From Xylaria sp. FL1777 (lineage: Eukaryota > Ascomycota > Sordariomycetes > Xylariales > Xylariaceae): a stretch of DNA of 39,775 nt. Location of the stretch: NCBI GenBank assembly GCA_022578965.1, contig MU400802.1, positions 1-39,775 of the forward strand, written 5' to 3'. The translations under genes and the position numbers were made by a program. Under the pieces are notes generated by a model that had not been told where the DNA came from, did not search any database, and saw only the letters and a list, made by a program, of their open reading frames with translations. Positions 22,501 to 32,500 of this stretch are shown piece by piece (the first letter of the stretch is position 1; the number at the start of each line of letters is the position of its first letter).

Positions 22501-24700
22501 AGTTTGTTTTTTAGAAACCTAAAAAAAAAAAAAAAAGTAGTACTAAAAAAGCACTTTAGCTATACGTTTTTTAAAAATAGCAAAACTTGCTAAAACTTAT
22601 TTTTAAACTTAGTTTAACAAATATAAAAAAAAGCAATATACTTAATATATAAAAGGTATTATAATAAAAAAGCATTAAAATATTAGTAATTTATACTACA
22701 CGTAATTTTAATAAGAGTTTTTTATACTTTTAACCTATTGCTTAATAAAAAAGCGCTTAATTTTTAAAAAAAAGCTTTTATAGCATATTTTGCTGCATAA
22801 AACCGCTTAATAAACGTAAATAAAACATTACTTTATATGCTTAAACTAAAAACTAGATATTTAAAAGTATTTTTATAAGCTATAAACTAAATATTAAGAT
22901 TTATAACTATAAAAAGTTTTATAATGTTAATATAGTACTTATTTAAAATTAAAAAACATTATAAAAATAATAGTTTTTGCTTTAATAAGTTTAATATTAT
23001 ATTTATAAAAAATTTAATAGTTTTAGCAATAAAGCTAAAACTACATAAAAAATAAAGACTTATAGTACAAAAACTAAATATTTAGTAGTTATTATTTATA
23101 AAATCCTTAAAAAAACTGCTATTAAAAAAAGCTTTAAATAATTATTAAAAAAATAATAACATAAAACATTTTAATAAACTAAAGCTTTATAATAAACAAA
23201 AGCTAGCTTATTGTTTTTTGCTAAGTAAAGTTCTAAAAATAATACATAAAAATAATAAAAAGCAATAGCTAAAAACTTTTTTTTTAAAACAATAAACAGC
23301 TACTAAAAAAACTTATTAATATAAATAAAAATATTTAAATTACTAAAGAAAGCTTGCTATTTATAGCTGCTATAAAAACTTTTATAAAGTAAACACTATA
23401 AAATAAAAGATTAAAGCTATTTATATTATAAATATCCTTATAAAGCTAAACGCTAAAAAATAGCTAAATAAACGCAAAATAAAAGCTTTGCTAAACGTAT
23501 TACTTTAGTTATATATAAATAAAAAAGCTAAAGCTCTAAAAATAAGTATTAAACCTAAATATAGCTAGTTTATAAAAGATTTTCTTATAAACTAGCAAAA
23601 CGTAAAATAAGCTGCAATAATTGCTATAACTTTTTAAATAAAATATCTTATAATAAAATATTGCTTAAATAATTACTAAATTATTATTTTTATTAATACT
23701 ATTTTAAAAGTAGCATATATTTTAAACTTTAAATATACTACTAATAAAAATAATAAACAAGTTTTCTAAAAATTATAAAAGTATTAAACAATAAAGCATT
23801 TTAATATAAAGGTTATATTAAGCTATTTTATACTTTTTTGCTTTTATTAGCATAATAACTATATATGCAGGTTTATTAAAGCTTTATATTTATACTACAT
23901 GTTTTATAACTTAATAAGCTAATATTTAAAAAGAAGTATTAATAATTAAAAAAGTTATAAATAGCTTATTTAATTCTTAAAAGCAAACCTTAAAAAGTAC
24001 TTTAGCTTTAAGTTGCAAAAAAATCTGCTTTTATTGCTTTTAATAAGCACTAAGCTTTATTATTTTTTAAAAAAACTAAAAGCAACTTTTTTTAAATTTA
24101 ATAAGTTAGCTTTTTTACTATTAAGCGCTAAAAATACACAAAGTAAAAAAAAAACGCTAAAAAAAAAACTAAAAGTTAATTGTTTTGTTTTTTTAGTGCT
24201 TTTTACTTTAAAGCACAAAAAGAGTTTCTAGCAAAAAAAACTAACAATTATACTAAAAAAGTTATATTATAAGCAATATAAAGACGTTTTAGCAGTACAA
24301 AGTTATTTTGCTATAAAAACCTTTGCAAATATTTTTTTTTTTAAGTATAGTAAGCTAAATATAAAACTTAGCTAAGCTTAATAGTTCAAAAAAAAAAAAG
24401 TATAAACTTTTTATAAGTACTCTTATAAAAAAAACGCTAAGCATTTCTAAAAGCTTTTGCTTATATATTTAAATACGTAAAAAAGCTAAAACTAGTTTTA
24501 ACAAAGCTATAATGCTTTTATAAGCGCTAAAGCTTAAGCTACTTTTAAACGTAGCAAAAAAAATAAAAAAGAACTTATAAAACTAAATAAGCAAGAAAAA
24601 ATAATATTAACTCTGTTTAAAAAACGCTAATAAAAATAAAGAACTATATAATTATAAGTATTAAAATAAACTAAAAGCAGCTATATTTTAATAAAAGAAA
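19591..24700 (+). pseudogene. ORF2 of element X: about 1,700-codon coding region downstream of integrase, function unknown
   Basis: A single plus-strand frame (codons starting at 19591, 21421, 22141, 24013 and so on) reads coherently to the polypurine-like tract. Stops fall at Gln/Trp/Arg-type positions. Copies 1 and 3 preserve the same frame and length. Visible parts: an acidic, Pro/Ser-rich N-terminus (19740-20060); a hydrophobic/Thr-rich segment (20460-20640); a basic low-complexity linker (21040-21420); a better mixed region (21660-22500) containing a stop-free stretch with a recognisable amphipathic helix near 22141-22230; a Cys-containing segment near 23821-23900; and a Gln/Glu/Lys-rich tail (24300-24700). 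The best-preserved open stretch is 24013-24231. The start is a guess: ATA at 19591 in all copies may be a mutated ATG. I recognise no family. Env-like, chaperone or structural roles are all possible; no signal peptide or clear transmembrane pair can be trusted at this AT content. Confidence 0.55.
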
Positions 24701-24702
24701 AT
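24687..24702 (+). other. Polypurine-like tract before the 3' LTR
   Basis: The sequence immediately before the 3' LTR reads TTTTAATAAAAGAAAA followed by T. Copy 1 (AATAAAAAAAGAT, 5127-5139) and copy 3 keep the same purine run. This is the expected site for plus-strand priming in LTR elements. In such A-rich sequence the composition alone is weak evidence; position and conservation carry the call. Confidence 0.45.
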
Positions 24703-25006
24703 TAAAGTAAAATAAAATAGCTAAATAAGCTAACTAGCTAGTTGAAATAAGTTTAAGCTAAGTTATATAGTAAAAATAAAAGTATAAGTATTACGCTAGA
24801 TTTTAAAGTATAAACTTAACGAACACGTAAAAAAAAATAAAAATTAGCTATAGTTGCTTTATTTGTATTATTAAATAGCCTTTTAATTAATCGTTTAATT
24901 TTTTAATTTATATATAGCCTAATTGCTTAAATGCATAAGTTATAACTTATCTTTTTGCAATTAAAGTGGTATAATAAATCTTGCGCAATTGCACTGCTTT
25001 ATTTTA
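24703..25006 (+). repeat. 3' LTR of element X copy 2 (304 bp)
   Basis: It starts TAAAG (mutated TGAAG) and ends ATTTTA (mutated TTTCA). It shares the private block at 24818-24843 with the 5' LTR of the same copy. By hand it differs from the 5' LTR at roughly 28 positions, about 22 of them G/A rather than C/T, so the mutation is strand-biased. The internal palindrome here is a perfect 16-mer, ATAAGTTATAACTTAT. Confidence 0.92.
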
Positions 25007-25239
25007 ATAGCTATTTTATATAGTAACTATAATATTAATTAAGCTAAAAATTTATAGTATTTCTAAAGTAATAGTTTAACTATAAAACATTTTAATATTA
25101 TATTATAAATGTAATATTAGTATTAAAACTACTAAAAAACTAAGCGTAATATAAATTTAACTAATAAATTACGCTAAAACGTTATTAATACTAATAATTT
25201 TAAACTTTAGAACTAATAAATAAAAAGTAAGCTAAATTA
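25007..25239. other. Flank of X copy 2, no gene seen
   Basis: AT-rich sequence between the X 3' LTR and the first readable part of the second Gypsy remnant. It begins ATAGCTATTTTATATAG. The first three bases after the LTR are ATA in all three X copies. No repeat or coding frame was identified. Confidence 0.4.
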
Positions 25240-25715
25240 TAAAACACAAAAATAATTAATTTAAAGCTAGATTTATAGCTTAAGCAATATAAAATAAATG
25301 TTTTAATTGCAGCAAAATTAACTATTATGCAAAAAATTATAAAGCAAAAGCTAAATAGCTTAAAAACTTTAAAACAAGCTAAAAAAAGCAAATTAGCTAA
25401 TTTATAACTATTAAAAGCAAGCTTTTTTATAACAATTTTTTTAGCAGATTTAATAAAGTTTAAAATAAATATAAAACTTTTAAAAGCAAAGCTTTAATTA
25501 ATAGCTTTAAGCATGTTTTTATTACAAATAATGCTAAAAATAAAAACAATGCTAATAAAATAAAGCAATGCTTTATTAATTGTTTTAAAAATAATATAAT
25601 TAATAAAAAACTTACTAAAATTTTTAATATTACTTAAAGTAGCTTTATTTTATTAATTAAAACAAATAAAAGCTAAAAAAACCTTAATAAAAAACAAAAG
25701 CTAAAAAATAGTTAT
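25240..25715 (+). pseudogene. Gag-like segment of a second Gypsy element, degraded
   Basis: The plus-strand frame starting near 25240 runs about 155 codons with only about nine stops. It is rich in Leu, Ala, Lys and Ile, consistent with former Pro/Ser/Ala-rich coding: the pattern AAK-L-TIM-K-IIKQKL suggests an amphipathic start. It lies about 0.6 kb upstream of, and on the same strand as, the RT at 26330-27070. In gag-pro-pol order that is where gag would sit, so gag is an inference from position. No zinc knuckle is seen. A 63-codon open frame on the opposite strand (25200-25391) is the shadow of this segment. Confidence 0.4.
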
Positions 25716-26329
25716 AATAATTATTATAATCTTTTTTTAGCTAAGCTAACTAATAGTTATAAATTTACTGTTTTTTAAAACTATAGCTATATTAGTTATT
25801 ATATTTTATAATTTTTAATATTTAAGCTAACGCTATATTAGTTATAAAAATAAAGCATAATATATAATATTAATAAAATAAAACTTTAAATAACTAAAAA
25901 TTACAAAATAACAGCAAATTTTATAATTATTAATAATATATTAAAAACGTAAATATTAATAGTAAATATAATGCTAAACTATATTTTTTTAAGCAATATA
26001 ACTATTAAAAAACAGATTTTTTATAAATAAAAAAGCATTTTTGCTATTTTAAATAGTTATAAAGTTATTATGCTATTTAAGTTTAAAAAAAACTTTTTAA
26101 TATAGCTAATAAAGCGCTTATTTATTAATATAGCTAGCAAAAAGTATTATATTATAATTATTAAATAGTATAAAAATACTTTAAAAAAACTATAAATTGC
26201 TAAATATTAAAACTATTATATAAAGAACTTTTTTAAATTGTTTAATTATTTTAAGCAAAAAACTAATATTATTGCTAAAATAAAGCATTATATTAATATA
26301 AGCAATAGTTTGCTAATTAAACTACTACT
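25716..26329 (+). pseudogene. Interval between gag-like segment and RT, probably degraded protease/linker
   Basis: No motif could be recognised. By position it would hold the aspartic protease and the linker of the second Gypsy element, but neither a DTG/DSG triad nor a clean frame is visible. The interval is strongly mutated and contains no repeat shared with the X copies. Confidence 0.25.
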
Positions 26330-27070
26330 GCAAAAATATAGCTTAACGTAAAAAAAAGCGCTATATAAATTTATAAAAGCATATAAAAGTATTTACATTA
26401 AAAAAAGCATAAAGCTATAAGGTTTACTAACATTATTAACTTTAAAAAAAGCGCTAAATATAACTATTAAGCTTAATAAAAATAATAAATTAATAATATA
26501 GCGTTTTTATTATAATTATTACAAAGTTAATAAAAAAACAAAAAAGCAAGCTTATTTATTACTTAATGCAGCAAACTAAATATAATAAGCTACAAAGCAT
26601 TAATAATATGCTTTTATTAATTTAAAAAATAAATTTTAGCATATTGCTATATATAAACTATATTACAAAAAAACAGCGTTTATTATATTATTTAAGCTAT
26701 ATAAATAAATAATAATGCTTTTTAAACTTTATAACACTTTAGTAACGTTTTAAGCATTAATACAAAAAATAATTAAACCTTTTTATAAATAGCTAGCTAG
26801 CTTACTTAATAATATTTATATTTAAGCTAAAATAAAAAAACAGCTATATAAGCGCTATTATTTACTATTTATATAATTAGTTAAATATAATATAATAATT
26901 AACATATTAAAAACATTGCTTTTTATAAATTTTAGTATTTTTTTTAGTTTTAATGTTTTTTGCAATAGCATTAAAGCAAACCTAGCAAAAGTTATAATAA
27001 TATAAAAGTAACTTATACTTAAAACTACTATAAAAATAAAGGCATTTATAAATGCTGCAAGCTATTTTAA
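26330..27070 (+). pseudogene. pol: Reverse transcriptase of a second Gypsy element, truncated at its 3' end
   Basis: This frame gives a clear Gypsy RT. A DYRxVN-type motif and a mutated QAYPLPNA lie at about 26500-26570, an FIDLKxxF-type motif near 26615, and a mutated MPFGLxNAPxTFQ at about 26710-26760. Then come a mutated YLDDI (read as LLNNI) near 26810 and a VINxxKTLLF motif around 26900. The segment closes with the EVKAFINAASYF-type end of the RT-connection region at 27030-27070. Stops sit at Gln/Trp positions. The sequence differs from both the chromodomain pol and X pol, so this is a third Gypsy family. RNase H and integrase are absent: homology stops near 27070, where base composition changes abruptly. 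Confidence 0.85.
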
Positions 27071-27527
27071 TGTCACAGGAGGTATAAAGCATTAAAGGTT
27101 AGGTATAATAATTAATATATCTCTAGTTTTATAGTAAGTATTTAACAAAACTAAAGCTTAAAAAAAGAAGAAAACTTCCATAAAATAAGTATAAAAAGAA
27201 TATTTTATATATATATATAACCTATGATATGTGCTAAAGTACTTAAGTAGCTTAGTTATAACAACTATTTCTTTTTTTTTAATTAGGTTATCTTTAACTT
27301 ATATATAAATAAAATTAATTAAAATAATTAATCTTAAGTATAAGTAATAAAATAAAGTAGTATAAAATAATTAAGCATAAATATAGTATATTAAATAAAA
27401 TGCTTATGTAATATAGTAGTTAAAGTATTTATGTATTTATGTTTATGTTTACGTGTTAAATTACGTTTGTTTTATGCTATATTTATAGCAGGTTTTGCGC
27501 TTATATTTCTGTTGCTATATATTTCCC

Positions 27528-27559
<32 letters not shown>

Positions 27560-27701
27560 GCTACTGCTAAACAATTAGTTTTAGCTATACATTTTACTAC
27601 CGCTATTTTTATACTTATTTTACATTTTTTTTGCTTTTTTTTTAATTACTATTTATATTATAATTATACTGCTTAAACCTATAGTAGTTAAAGGTAATAC
27701 A
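27071..27701. other. Less mutated AT-rich island with a long T tract
   Basis: From about 27065 the sequence regains GG/CC, GA and TC doublets. In 27061-27300 I counted 7 GG+CC, against none in a 300-base sample of X. This stretch is not part of any repeat copy in the window. A tract of about 33 T broken by one C runs 27526-27558. An 81-codon open frame (27431-27676) crosses this tract, is almost all Phe/Leu/Ile, and is probably fortuitous. Confidence 0.55.
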
Positions 27702-28370
27702 CATAAACGCAGTTATAATTAAAGCTATAGTTATAAACGTAAACACAAAAAATTATTACAACTTGCTTTATGCCTAAATTTATTTAGAAATAAGTTTAAT
27801 TTTACTATAAAACAGAACTTTAATAAACCTTTTTGTTAAAAGTTTAATAACTTTAGTAATAAAAATAAAAGTTCTAGCAGTTTGCTTTTTTTTAAAAACA
27901 GCTTTAATTCTAATAAAAATATAAATATTATTAAGCTTTTTATAAGTTAAAAAAAAAAAAATAAAAATAAAAATAAAAATAATTTAGATTTTATAAATTT
28001 AAATAAAGATTTAAATGCTATTTTACGTAATTTTAATATAAATAACGCAAAAGATAAGTTTAATTTTAATGCAAATATTAAAGTTTTTATGCTAATTAAG
28101 CATTAGCTTGTTTTTATAATAACTTTTGTTTATAAACCTTGCAAGCAAACTACTAAAGCTAAAAACAAAAAGTATAAAACTATTAAAAAAGCAATAGTTC
28201 TAAGTAGTTTATTAGTATATTAGCTTTGTTTTAAGCGTTTTAAAAAGGCATTTTAGCCAAAAAATAGCTTGCTTTTAAATATAGTTTGTAAATTTAAAAA
28301 CTTAAAAATAACAGCTTATATAAGCTATATAAATAGCTATATTTTATATAAGCTTATAAATTAATTTATA
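27702..28370 (+). pseudogene. Degraded coding region of unknown function
   Basis: The plus-strand frame from 27702 runs about 220 codons with few stops, only three in the first 140. It has a non-random makeup: a basic Arg/Lys/Tyr-rich start, a Ser/Asn/Phe-rich part, a Lys-Asn run encoded by repeated AAAAAT (27949-27990), and an Asp/Asn-rich stretch with intact GAT codons at 27988-28060. A more ordinary mixed segment with Cys and Pro follows to about 28370. It keeps TC and GA doublets that are rare in the X copies, so it was less exposed to mutation. I do not recognise the family; a retroelement gag or a single-copy gene caught in the AT-rich block are both possible. Confidence 0.4.
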
Positions 28371-29201
28371 TTTATTTTAAATTAGTTTTATTAATAAGTT
28401 AGCTGCTTGCTATATTATATTTTAATATAATACGCATTTAAAAGTTATTAAACTAGTTTGTTTATTTTTTTGTTCTTTAAAAAAATAACTATAAAAAAGT
28501 TGTTATAAATAAGAATTGCACTATTGTTTAAAAAACTTCAAACAATTATTATGTTAACTTTATAGCTATATAGTTTTGCTTTTTAAAAGCATTTCTACGT
28601 TTTTTATTAACTTATAAAGCTTAGTTTTAATTAATTAGCAAAGTTAGCAACATAAAAGTAAGTTATTTTATTTTTATTTTATATAAAGTTTAGCTAATAA
28701 TTAGCAATACAAAAATATCGTACTAAATATAAGCACTTAATAACAAAGCATAAATCTTTAGCTTGCTAAGCTATTAAGCTTTTTTGTATAAATGCTATAA
28801 ATAGCCTTATTTAAACTAATTTTATAGGATTTTTTAACAAAATTAAAACTATTTTTAATGCTAGCAATATGCTTGTTTAATTGCACTTAAAATATAAATT
28901 ATAAACTATAAATATGCAGCTTAAAAAGCTGCCTTTATTTTTTTTAAAAAAGATATATATAAAGCTATATTAACTATTGCTAATAAATATAAATAAAAGT
29001 ATTTAATTAGCCTTTTTTAACATAAAAATGTTCTAAAGTTTAATAATTAATGTTTTAAGGCTTTTTTATAAAAATATTATAACTTGTTTGTAGCGTTTTT
29101 ATGTGTAGCTTATTAATAAAGCACAAATATTTTAAAACCTAAAGCAATAAATGCAATTCTTATTACGCAATTAAAAACAAAAAAATAACTAGTTAATATA
29201 T
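28371..29201. other. AT-rich flank, no feature identified
   Basis: The frame of the preceding pseudogene continues loosely to about 28620 but with many more stops. Beyond that I see no coding frame, tandem repeat or similarity to other parts of the window up to the LTR of X copy 3. Confidence 0.4.
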
Positions 29202-29506
29202 TAAAATAAAGCAATATAATCGCGCAAGATCTACTATAATACTCTAATTACAAGAAAATAAGTCATAACTTACGCATTTAAGCAATTAGGCCATATATAA
29301 ATTAAAAAATTAAACAATTAATTAAAAAGCTATTTAACAATACAAATAAAGCAACTATAGCTAATTTCTATAATATTAAGCATAATAGTTAAATTTATAC
29401 TTTAAAATCTAGCGTAATACTTATATTTTTATTTTTACTATATAACTTAGCTTAAACTTACTTTAACTAGCTTAATTAGCTTATTTAGCTATTTTACTTT
29501 ATTTTA
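29202..29506 (-). repeat. 3' LTR of element X copy 3 (305 bp)
   Basis: Read on the minus strand it starts with a mutated TGAAG (TAAAA) and ends TTTTA, followed by ATATATT. It shares the copy 1 variant in the block corresponding to 5256-5282 and the one-base insertion near the start, so copies 1 and 3 belong to one LTR subfamily. Confidence 0.9.
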
Positions 29507-29507
29507 A

Positions 29508-32500
29508 TTTTCTTTTATTAAAATATAGTTGCTTTTAGTTTATTTTAATACTTATAATTATAAAGTTTTTTATTTTTATTAGTGTTTTTTAAACAGGGTT
29601 AATATTATTTTTTCTTGCTTATTTAGTTTTATAAGTTCTTTTTTATTCTTTTTGCTACGTTTAAAAGTAATTTAAGCTTTAGCGCTTATAAAAGCATTAT
29701 AGCTTCGTTAAAACTAGTTTTAGCTTTTTTATATATTTAAATATATAAATAAAAGCCTTTAAAAATACTTAGCGTTTTTTTTATAAAAGTGCTTATAAAA
29801 AGTTTATACTTTTTTTTTTTTAAACTATTAAGCTTAGCTAAATTTTATATTTAGCTTATTATACTTAAAAAAAAAAATATTTACAAAAATATTTATAGCA
29901 AAATAACTTTGTACTGTTAAAACGTTTTTATATTGCTTATAATAAAATTTCTTTAGTATAACTATTAATTTTTTTTGCTAAAAACCTTTTTTGCGCTTTA
30001 AAGTAAAAAGTACTAAAAAAGCAAAACAATTAACTTTTAGTTTTTTTTTTAGCGTTTTTTTTTTACTTTATATATTTTTAGCGCTTAATAATAAAAAAGC
30101 TAATTTATTAAATCTAAAAAAAATTACCTTTAGTTTTTTTAAAAAATAATAAAGCTTAACGCTTATTAAAAGCAATAAATATAAATTTTTTTGTAACTTA
30201 AAGCTAAAATGCTTTTTAAGGTTTGCTTTTAAGAATTAAATAAGCTATTTATAATTCTTTTAATTATTAATACTCTTTTTTAAATATTAGCTTATTAAGT
30301 TGCAAAACATATAATATAAATATAAAGCTTTAATAAACCTATATATATAGTTATTATGCTAGCAAAAGCAAAAAAATATAAAATAGCTTAATATAACCTT
30401 TATATTAAAATGCTTTATTGCTTAATACTTTTATAATCTTTAAAAAACTTGTTTGTTATTTTTTTTAATAGCATGTTTAAAATTTAAAATATATGCTACT
30501 TTTAAAACAATATTAATAAAAATAATAATCTAATAATTATTTAAGCAATATTTTATTATAAAATATTTTATTTAAAAAATTATAGCAATTATTGCAGCTT
30601 ATTTTATGTTTTACTAGTTTATAAAAAAATCTTTTATAAATTAGCTATACTTAAGTTTAATATTTATTTTTAAAGCTTTAGCTTTTTTATTTATATATAA
30701 TTAAAGCAATATGTTTAATAAAGCTTTTATTTTGCGCTTATTTAGCTATTTTTTAGTGTTTAGCTTTATAAAAATATTTATAATATAAATAGCTTTAATT
30801 TTTTATTTTATAGTGTTTACTTTATAAAAGTTTTTGTAGTAGCTATAAACAGCAAGCCTTTTTTAATAATTTAAATATTTTTGTTTATACTAATAAGTTT
30901 TTTTAATAGCTGTTTTTTATTTTAAAAAAAAAATCTTTAGCTATTACTTTTTATTATTTCTATATATTATTTTTAAAACTTTATTTAGCAAAAAACAATA
31001 AGCTAGCTTTTATTTATTATAAAGCTTTAATTTATTAAAATGTTTTATATTATTATTTTTTTAATAATTATTTAAAGCTTTTTTTAATAGCAGTTTTTTT
31101 AAGAATTTTATAAATAATAACTACTAAATATTTAGTTTTTATACTATAGGTTTTTACTTTTTATATAGTTTTAGCTTTATTGCTAAAACTATTAAATTTT
31201 TTATAAACATAACGTTAAACTTATTAAAGCAAAAATTGTTATTTTTGCAATATTTTTTAATTTTAAATAAGTACTATATTAATATTATAAAACTTTTTAT
31301 AGCTATAAATTTTAACATTTAATTTGCAGCTTATAAAAATACTTTTAAATATTTAATCTTTAGTTTAAGCATATAAAATAGCGTTTTATTTATGTTTATT
31401 AAATAATTTTATATAGCAAAATATGCTATAAAAGCCTTTTTTTAAAAATTAAGCGCTTTTTTATTAAGCAATAAATTAAAAGTATAAAAAACTTTTATTA
31501 AAATTATATATAATATAAACTATTAATATTTTAACGCTTTTTTATTATAATATTTTTTATATATTAAATATATTGCTTTTTTTTATATTTGTTAAATTAA
31601 GTTTAAAAATAAGTTTTAGCAAGTTTTGCTATTTTTAAAAAACATATAACTAAAGTGCTTTTTTAGTACTACTTTTTTTCTTTTTTTTAAGTTTTTAAAA
31701 AATAAACTCTTTATAAAAGTTATTTTTTTTTATATAAAATAAAACTTTAAAACGGACTTTAAAAAAACATTAACTAAAAAAAGCAGTATGTTTTTTAATT
31801 AAACATTTTTTGCATTTAGTTCTTTAATTTATAAAAAAGGCTAGCAAGCTAAATATTTTTTATATTTTAAATTTTTAATAATTACTAGCTTTTTTTTAAA
31901 GCTATTTTTAAAAAGCTGTTAGTTTTTAAAAAAAAGCTCCTTATAATTAGCAATTAAGTTTATATATATATGTTTATTTTTTTTTTTTTTTGTTTCTTTT
32001 TTAAAGTTTACTATTTTTTATACTAATTGCTTATATGCTTTAGTATTAAATGTTAGCCCTTTAGAACTTTTAAGAAAAAATGCTTTTATTTTTAGTTAAT
32101 TTGCAGTACTAATAACTTTTTTAAAAATAAAAAATATAATAATTAAAAGCATATATATATAATAAAAACAATTTTTAATAATACTTAAGCGTATATATAC
32201 TTTTGCTATATTTTATAATTTAATAAAAAATGTAAACAAATTAAAAATTTTAATATAAGTTAAAAATATAAAAGCAAATAATATAAAAAGTATAAAGTAT
32301 AAATATTAATATTAATACTGCTTATTATATATAGTTTAATATTTTTAATTGTTAATTTAAGTTATTATTTTTTAGTAATTATAAAATTTTTTAAATATAA
32401 ATATTAAAAGCATTTATATTAAATATAAAAAGTTAAAACTTATTAAGTAAATAAAATAGTAAAGTTAAATATAAATAAAAAGTTTAATAAAGTAAATATA

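Larger units (their letters stand above)
10026..25006 (+). mobile_element. LTR retrotransposon X, copy 2: complete 14,981-bp Ty3/Gypsy-type element
   Basis: Two directly repeated LTRs of 304 bp bound 14.37 kb of internal sequence. They are a true pair, because both share a private block (10141-10166 and 24818-24843) and an indel near the start that copies 1 and 3 lack. Order inside: 5' LTR, long gag-like ORF1, RT-RNase H-integrase, a 0.4-kb gap, ORF2, polypurine-like tract, 3' LTR. RT before integrase marks the Ty3/Gypsy order. The length is far above the 5-8 kb usual for fungal Gypsy elements. Copies 1 and 3 align with it without large gaps for 5.4 and 10.6 kb, so at least 14434-25006 is native to the element. 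No clean target-site duplication is seen: TATAA precedes it and ATAGC follows. GCTAT occurs on both sides but offset by 3-4 bases. Confidence 0.88.

Noticed and set aside
25200..25391. 63-codon open frame, minus strand
   Set aside because: It overlaps the gag-like plus-strand frame, has no motif, and its Phe/Ile/Leu content is what the complement of Lys/Asn-rich codons gives.
27431..27676. 81-codon open frame with apparent membrane segments
   Set aside because: Most hydrophobic residues come from a 33-base T tract and T-rich surroundings; no conserved copy or start context supports a gene.
29960..31400. Long hydrophobic reading on the plus strand of copy 3, resembling a membrane protein
   Set aside because: The stop density is that of random AT-rich DNA, and the opposite strand reads as ORF2, which is coherent in three copies with mixed, charged composition.
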